Source: Peribacillus sp. FSL E2-0218
GTDB taxonomy: Bacteria; Bacillota; Bacilli; Bacillales; DSM-1321
Direction: 5' to 3'
DNA: 64,000 nucleotides
Assembly: GCF_037992945.1 (NCBI RefSeq)
Contig: NZ_CP150304.1
Coordinates: forward strand, 1,739,501 to 1,803,500
Numbering within the stretch: the first letter of the stretch is position 1; every line of letters starts with the position of its first letter. Position numbers and translations under genes: made by a program. Of the stretch, positions 61,241 to 64,000 are shown in pieces. The notes below the pieces were generated by a model that had not been told where the DNA came from, searched no databases, and was given only the letters and a program-made list of their open reading frames with translations.

Positions 61241-61384
61241 TATAGAAACGGCACAAGCTCGCGAGTAAAAGGCCTAAATTGGCGAGTAAAGCGGCCATAC
61301 TCGCGAGTAAAAGGCCCAAATTGGTGAGTTAAAGCCCAAACTCACGAGAAAAGCTTCAGAAGCGAGAGTAAAAGGGATAAATTC
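61241..61384 (+). repeat. Degenerate tandem repeat array, 20-21 nt units
   Basis: Six units at 61261, 61282, 61303, 61324, 61344 and 61364 share the core GCGAGTAAAAGGCC followed by AAATTG or ACTC; a weaker seventh (61241-61260) precedes. Unit ends alternate TTG and CTC, giving a 42-nt higher period and CTCGCGAG palindromes at 61258-61265 and 61300-61307. No Cas genes, no unique spacers. Remainder of the 448-bp tdh-miaB gap holds the miaB promoter and leader. Confidence 0.85.
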
Positions 61385-61496
61385 GAGGAATGGCGTTTTC
61401 CGCTATTTTCAAAATGTTAAGGCTTCCTCCTTTGTGTTCTTAAATTACCTTAAATGTTACATATTACTTACAATTGCGGATGACATGACAGAATGA

Positions 61497-61525
61497 TTGT
61501 TTCTTGTTCTTAAAAGCTTTATACT
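61497..61525 (+). promoter_or_regulatory. Promoter for miaB-ricA
   Basis: TTGTTT (61497-61502), 17 bp, TATACT (61520-61525); leader of about 140 nt with a weak TGTG/CACA hairpin near 61533-61552. Confidence 0.6.
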
Positions 61526-61671
61526 AAGTTAATGTGGGTATATCACACTTAAAAAACGTACCATGACTGGTAATTTCAAAAATGAAAGCTGCATAAAAGC
61601 GTTTGTAGCAAGATAGGTGTTGTAATAGTTGGTGATAGAAATAAACTAACTATTTTGAAAGGAGAATAACC

Positions 61672-63216
61672 ATGAACGAGAAACAACGATTAGAATCACA
61701 GCAAGTGAATGCTGAAAATCCAGCGGACAAAAAATCCGATAAGGATTATAGCAAATACTTTCAAGCGGTTTATATTCCGCCTTCTTTAAAAGATGCGAAA
61801 AAGCGCGGGAAAGAAGAAGTAGAATATCATGATGATTTTGCCATTCCAGAAGCATTCCGCGGAATGGGAGAAGGCAAAAAATTCTATATTCGTACATATG
61901 GCTGCCAAATGAACGAACATGATACGGAAGTTATGGCGGGCATTTTTACGGCACTTGGCTATCAGTCGACAAACACGGTCGATGATGCTAATGTCATTTT
62001 ACTTAACACATGTGCGATCAGGGAAGGCGCAGAGAATAAAGTATTTGGTGAATTGGGACATCTGAAATCATTGAAGTTGGAAAAGCCGGACTTATTGCTT
62101 GGTGTATGCGGCTGTATGTCCCAGGAAGAATCAGTCGTCAAGCGGATTCTGGAGAAGCACCACTTTGTGGATATGATTTTCGGAACGCATAATATCCACC
62201 GTCTGCCGCAAATCCTTAATGAAGCTTATCTTTCCAAGGAAATGGTCATTGAGGTTTGGTCCAAAGAAGGCGATGTAATTGAAAACCTTCCAAAGATACG
62301 AAAAGGTAAAACGAAGGCATGGGTCAATATCATGTATGGCTGTGACAAGTTTTGTACATATTGCATCGTGCCTTATACAAGAGGGAAAGAAAGAAGCCGC
62401 AGACCGGAAGATATCATCCAGGAAGTACGTCATCTTGCCGCTCAGGGCTACAAAGAAATTACGTTACTCGGACAGAATGTCAATGCATATGGGAAAGATT
62501 TTACCGATATTGAATATCGTTTTGGTGATTTGATGGATGAGATCCGCAAAATCGACATTCCGCGAATTCGTTTCACGACGAGTCATCCCCGTGACTTTGA
62601 TGATCACTTGATTGAAGTTCTCGCTAAAGGCGGCAATCTTGTCGATCATATTCACCTTCCTGTTCAATCGGGAAGTACCGACACACTAAAAATCATGGCG
62701 CGCAAATATACACGGGAACAGTATTTGGAGCTAGTAAAGAAGATTAAGGAAGCCATTCCGAGTGCATCATTAACGACTGATATCATTGTAGGCTATCCGA
62801 ATGAAACGGAAGAGCACTTTGAAGAAACGATGTCTTTATACCGTGAAGTCGGGTTTGATGCAGCATATACGTACATTTATTCGCCACGTGAAGGGACACC
62901 GGCTGCTAAGATGCAGGATAACGTGCCTATGGAAGTGAAAAAGGAGCGTCTGCAGCGCTTGAATGCCCTCGTTAATGACACGTGCGCCTTGAAAATGAAA
63001 GAGTATGACGGGCAAGTTGTTGAAGTGCTAGTAGAGGGTGAAAGCAAGAAGAATGCGGAAGTATTAGCAGGTTATACAACGAAAAATAAGCTCGTGAACT
63101 TCAAAGGACCAAAATCTGCCATCGGTCAAATCGTGAAAGTAAAAATCACTGGAACGAAAACATGGTCACTAAACGGAGATATGGTTGAAGAAGCAGCGGC
63201 AATCGAGGTGGAGTAA
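61672..63216 (+). CDS. miaB: tRNA-2-methylthio-N6-dimethylallyladenosine synthase
   Basis: Radical SAM methylthiotransferase acting on i6A37 of tRNA. 514 residues: N-terminal UPF0004 domain (YIRTYGCQMNEHDTEV; three cluster cysteines), radical SAM CxxxCxxC in GCDKFCTYCIVPYTRG near residue 223, and a C-terminal TRAM domain. The long charged N-terminal extension (about 1-65) is usual in Bacillus. SD AAAGGAG. ricA begins 1 nt after its stop. Confidence 0.96.
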   Translation: MNEKQRLESQQVNAENPADKKSDKDYSKYFQAVYIPPSLKDAKKRGKEEVEYHDDFAIPEAFRGMGEGKKFYIRTYGCQMNEHDTEVMAGIFTALGYQSTNTVDDANVILLNTCAIREGAENKVFGELGHLKSLKLEKPDLLLGVCGCMSQEESVVKRILEKHHFVDMIFGTHNIHRLPQILNEAYLSKEMVIEVWSKEGDVIENLPKIRKGKTKAWVNIMYGCDKFCTYCIVPYTRGKERSRRPEDIIQEVRHLAAQGYKEITLLGQNVNAYGKDFTDIEYRFGDLMDEIRKIDIPRIRFTTSHPRDFDDHLIEVLAKGGNLVDHIHLPVQSGSTDTLKIMARKYTREQYLELVKKIKEAIPSASLTTDIIVGYPNETEEHFEETMSLYREVGFDAAYTYIYSPREGTPAAKMQDNVPMEVKKERLQRLNALVNDTCALKMKEYDGQVVEVLVEGESKKNAEVLAGYTTKNKLVNFKGPKSAIGQIVKVKITGTKTWSLNGDMVEEAAAIEVE

Positions 63217-63217
63217 G

Positions 63218-63646
63218 ATGACGAAATATACTAAAGATGACATTCTGACAAAAGCGGCCGAGCTTGCAGAAATGATTGCCAGCACGGAAGAAGTCGATTT
63301 CTTTAAACGGGCAGAAGCTCACATCAATGAAAATCAAAAAATCCGCGAGATGATTGCCAGTATTAAAAGTTTGCAAAAACAGGCGGTCAATTTCCAGCAT
63401 TATGGCAAGGATAAGGCGTATAACCAAGTTCAGGCCAAAATTGATGCACTGGAAAAACAATTGGATGAGCTTCCTATCGTCCAGCAATTCAAACAATCTC
63501 AAGTTGACGTGAATGATCTATTGCAAATGGTTTCGTCACAAGTATCGAATAAGGTAACGGACCTAATCATTGAAGCTACTGAAGGCGACATCCTTCGCGG
63601 CGAAACAGGTTCACACGTACAAGCTGGCGGCGGAAGCTGTTCATGA
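63218..63646 (+). CDS. ricA: RicA (YmcA) RNase Y regulator
   Basis: 142-residue all-helical YlbF/YmcA family protein. With RicF (YlbF) and RicT (YaaT) it forms the Y-complex, which binds Fe-S clusters and directs RNase Y maturation of operon mRNAs, and promotes Spo0A-dependent development. Seen: the helical body with SIKSLQKQAVNFQHYGK and a C-terminal GGGSCS Cys. ATG 63218 with GAGGTGGAG upstream; the longer frame lies in miaB. Confidence 0.93.
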   Translation: MTKYTKDDILTKAAELAEMIASTEEVDFFKRAEAHINENQKIREMIASIKSLQKQAVNFQHYGKDKAYNQVQAKIDALEKQLDELPIVQQFKQSQVDVNDLLQMVSSQVSNKVTDLIIEATEGDILRGETGSHVQAGGGSCS

Positions 63647-63650
63647 ATAT

Positions 63651-63685
63651 AAAAAAGCCCTTCTGATAAATAGAAGGGCTTTTTT
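63651..63685 (+). terminator. Terminator after ricA
   Basis: AAAAAAGCCCTTCT gataaat AGAAGGGCTTTTTT. Confidence 0.93.
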
Positions 63686-63722
63686 AACACCCGGAAATCC
63701 TTATACAGCGCCCATTCGTGAC

Positions 63723-63828
63723 ACATATCCCAAAACATGCGCATAAAATAACCTAGGTTTAAAACATTACAGCAGTTTTCAAACAAAAAAAATTCTACGC
63801 ACACTAGACTTTTACCACGCATAGGATG
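63723..63828 (+). promoter_or_regulatory. Candidate sigma-K/sigma-E-type promoters of cotE
   Basis: AC (63723-63724), 17 bp, CATAAAATA (63742-63750) fits the sigma-K consensus fully. A second pair, AC (63801-63802), 17 bp, CATAGGATG (63820-63828), lies closer. B. subtilis cotE has two mother-cell promoters (sigma-E and sigma-K). Confidence 0.45.
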
Positions 63829-63859
63829 AATGGAAACTGTATGAGGAGGGTTCGCTAGC

Positions 63860-64000
63860 ATGTCACAATATAGAGAGATAATTACTAAAGCGGTGGTGGC
63901 AAAGGGACGTAAATTCACAAAGTCCTCTCACACCATTTGCCCGGCTCATCATCCTTCTAGCATTCTAGGTTGTTGGATCATCAACCATAAATACGATGCC
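63860..64000 (+). CDS. cotE: Outer spore coat morphogenetic protein CotE (5' part)
   Basis: First 47 codons, cut by the window end. MSQYREIITKAVVAKGRKFT and WIINHKYDA match the conserved CotE N-terminus, which drives CotE oligomerisation and coat assembly. Compared with B. subtilis the 20-35 region has different residues, including two Cys (ICPAHH and LGCWI). SD GAGGAGGG. Confidence 0.95.
   Translation, partial: MSQYREIITKAVVAKGRKFTKSSHTICPAHHPSSILGCWIINHKYDA

Noticed and set aside
61241..61384. CRISPR array
   Set aside because: Units are contiguous with no unique spacers, diverge from one another, and no cas genes are present.

Overview
The window is 64 kb of low-to-moderate GC chromosome from an endospore-forming member of the Bacillaceae. 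The gene order matches, from memory, the Bacillus subtilis segment tsf to cotE. Sporulation genes (dpaAB, spoIIIE, spoVS, cotE), purine-rich Shine-Dalgarno sites, frequent TTG and GTG starts and extended -10 promoters all agree. Details such as korAB and a dipeptidase near spoVS, and a BMP-type nucleoside transporter next to ymfC, suggest a Peribacillus- or B. cereus-like relative rather than B. subtilis. The species call is inference.

Layout. 1-6.5 kb: end of tsf, then pyrH, frr, uppS, cdsA, dxr, rasP (translation, UMP kinase, ribosome recycling, isoprenoid and phospholipid precursors, membrane protease). 6.7-13 kb: proS and polC. 13-20.3 kb: rimP-nusA-ylxR-ylxQ-infB-ylxP-rbfA, then truB and ribF, a translation/transcription operon whose leader carries an attenuator-like hairpin. 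20.3-25.9 kb: rpsO, pnp, ylxY, mlpA, ymxH. 26-31.2 kb: dpaA-dpaB (dipicolinate) and asd-dapG-dapA (diaminopimelate); DapA makes the precursor both pathways use. 31.4-36.8 kb: rnjB, tepA, ylzJ, spoIIIE. 36.8-43.1 kb: a minus-strand hypothetical gene, the GntR regulator ymfC, and a nucleoside ABC transporter (nupNOPQ-like). 43.3-49 kb: ymfF-ymfH-ymfI, ymfJ, ymfK, rodZ. 49.1-55.7 kb: pgsA, cinA, recA, rny, ymdB, spoVS. 55.8-61.2 kb: the most variable part, with an M19 dipeptidase, korA-korB, a minus-strand low-complexity Asn/His/Cys-rich (probably coat) gene and a tdh lacking its usual kbl partner. 61.2-64 kb: a degenerate 20-21 nt repeat array, then miaB, ricA and the start of cotE.

No tRNA, rRNA, insertion sequence, prophage or CRISPR array was seen. 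Almost everything is conserved core genome. I found no clearly new multi-gene system. The signals most worth a second look are non-coding or small: three alternating 23-nt elements between nupN and nupO that can form mutually exclusive hairpins; a 13-codon leader ORF stop-start coupled to korA inside a duplicated element; the repeat array where kbl would be expected; an intact RNase J active site at the rnjB locus; and the low-complexity coat-like gene. Start sites were adjusted by Shine-Dalgarno position where the longest ORF began too early.
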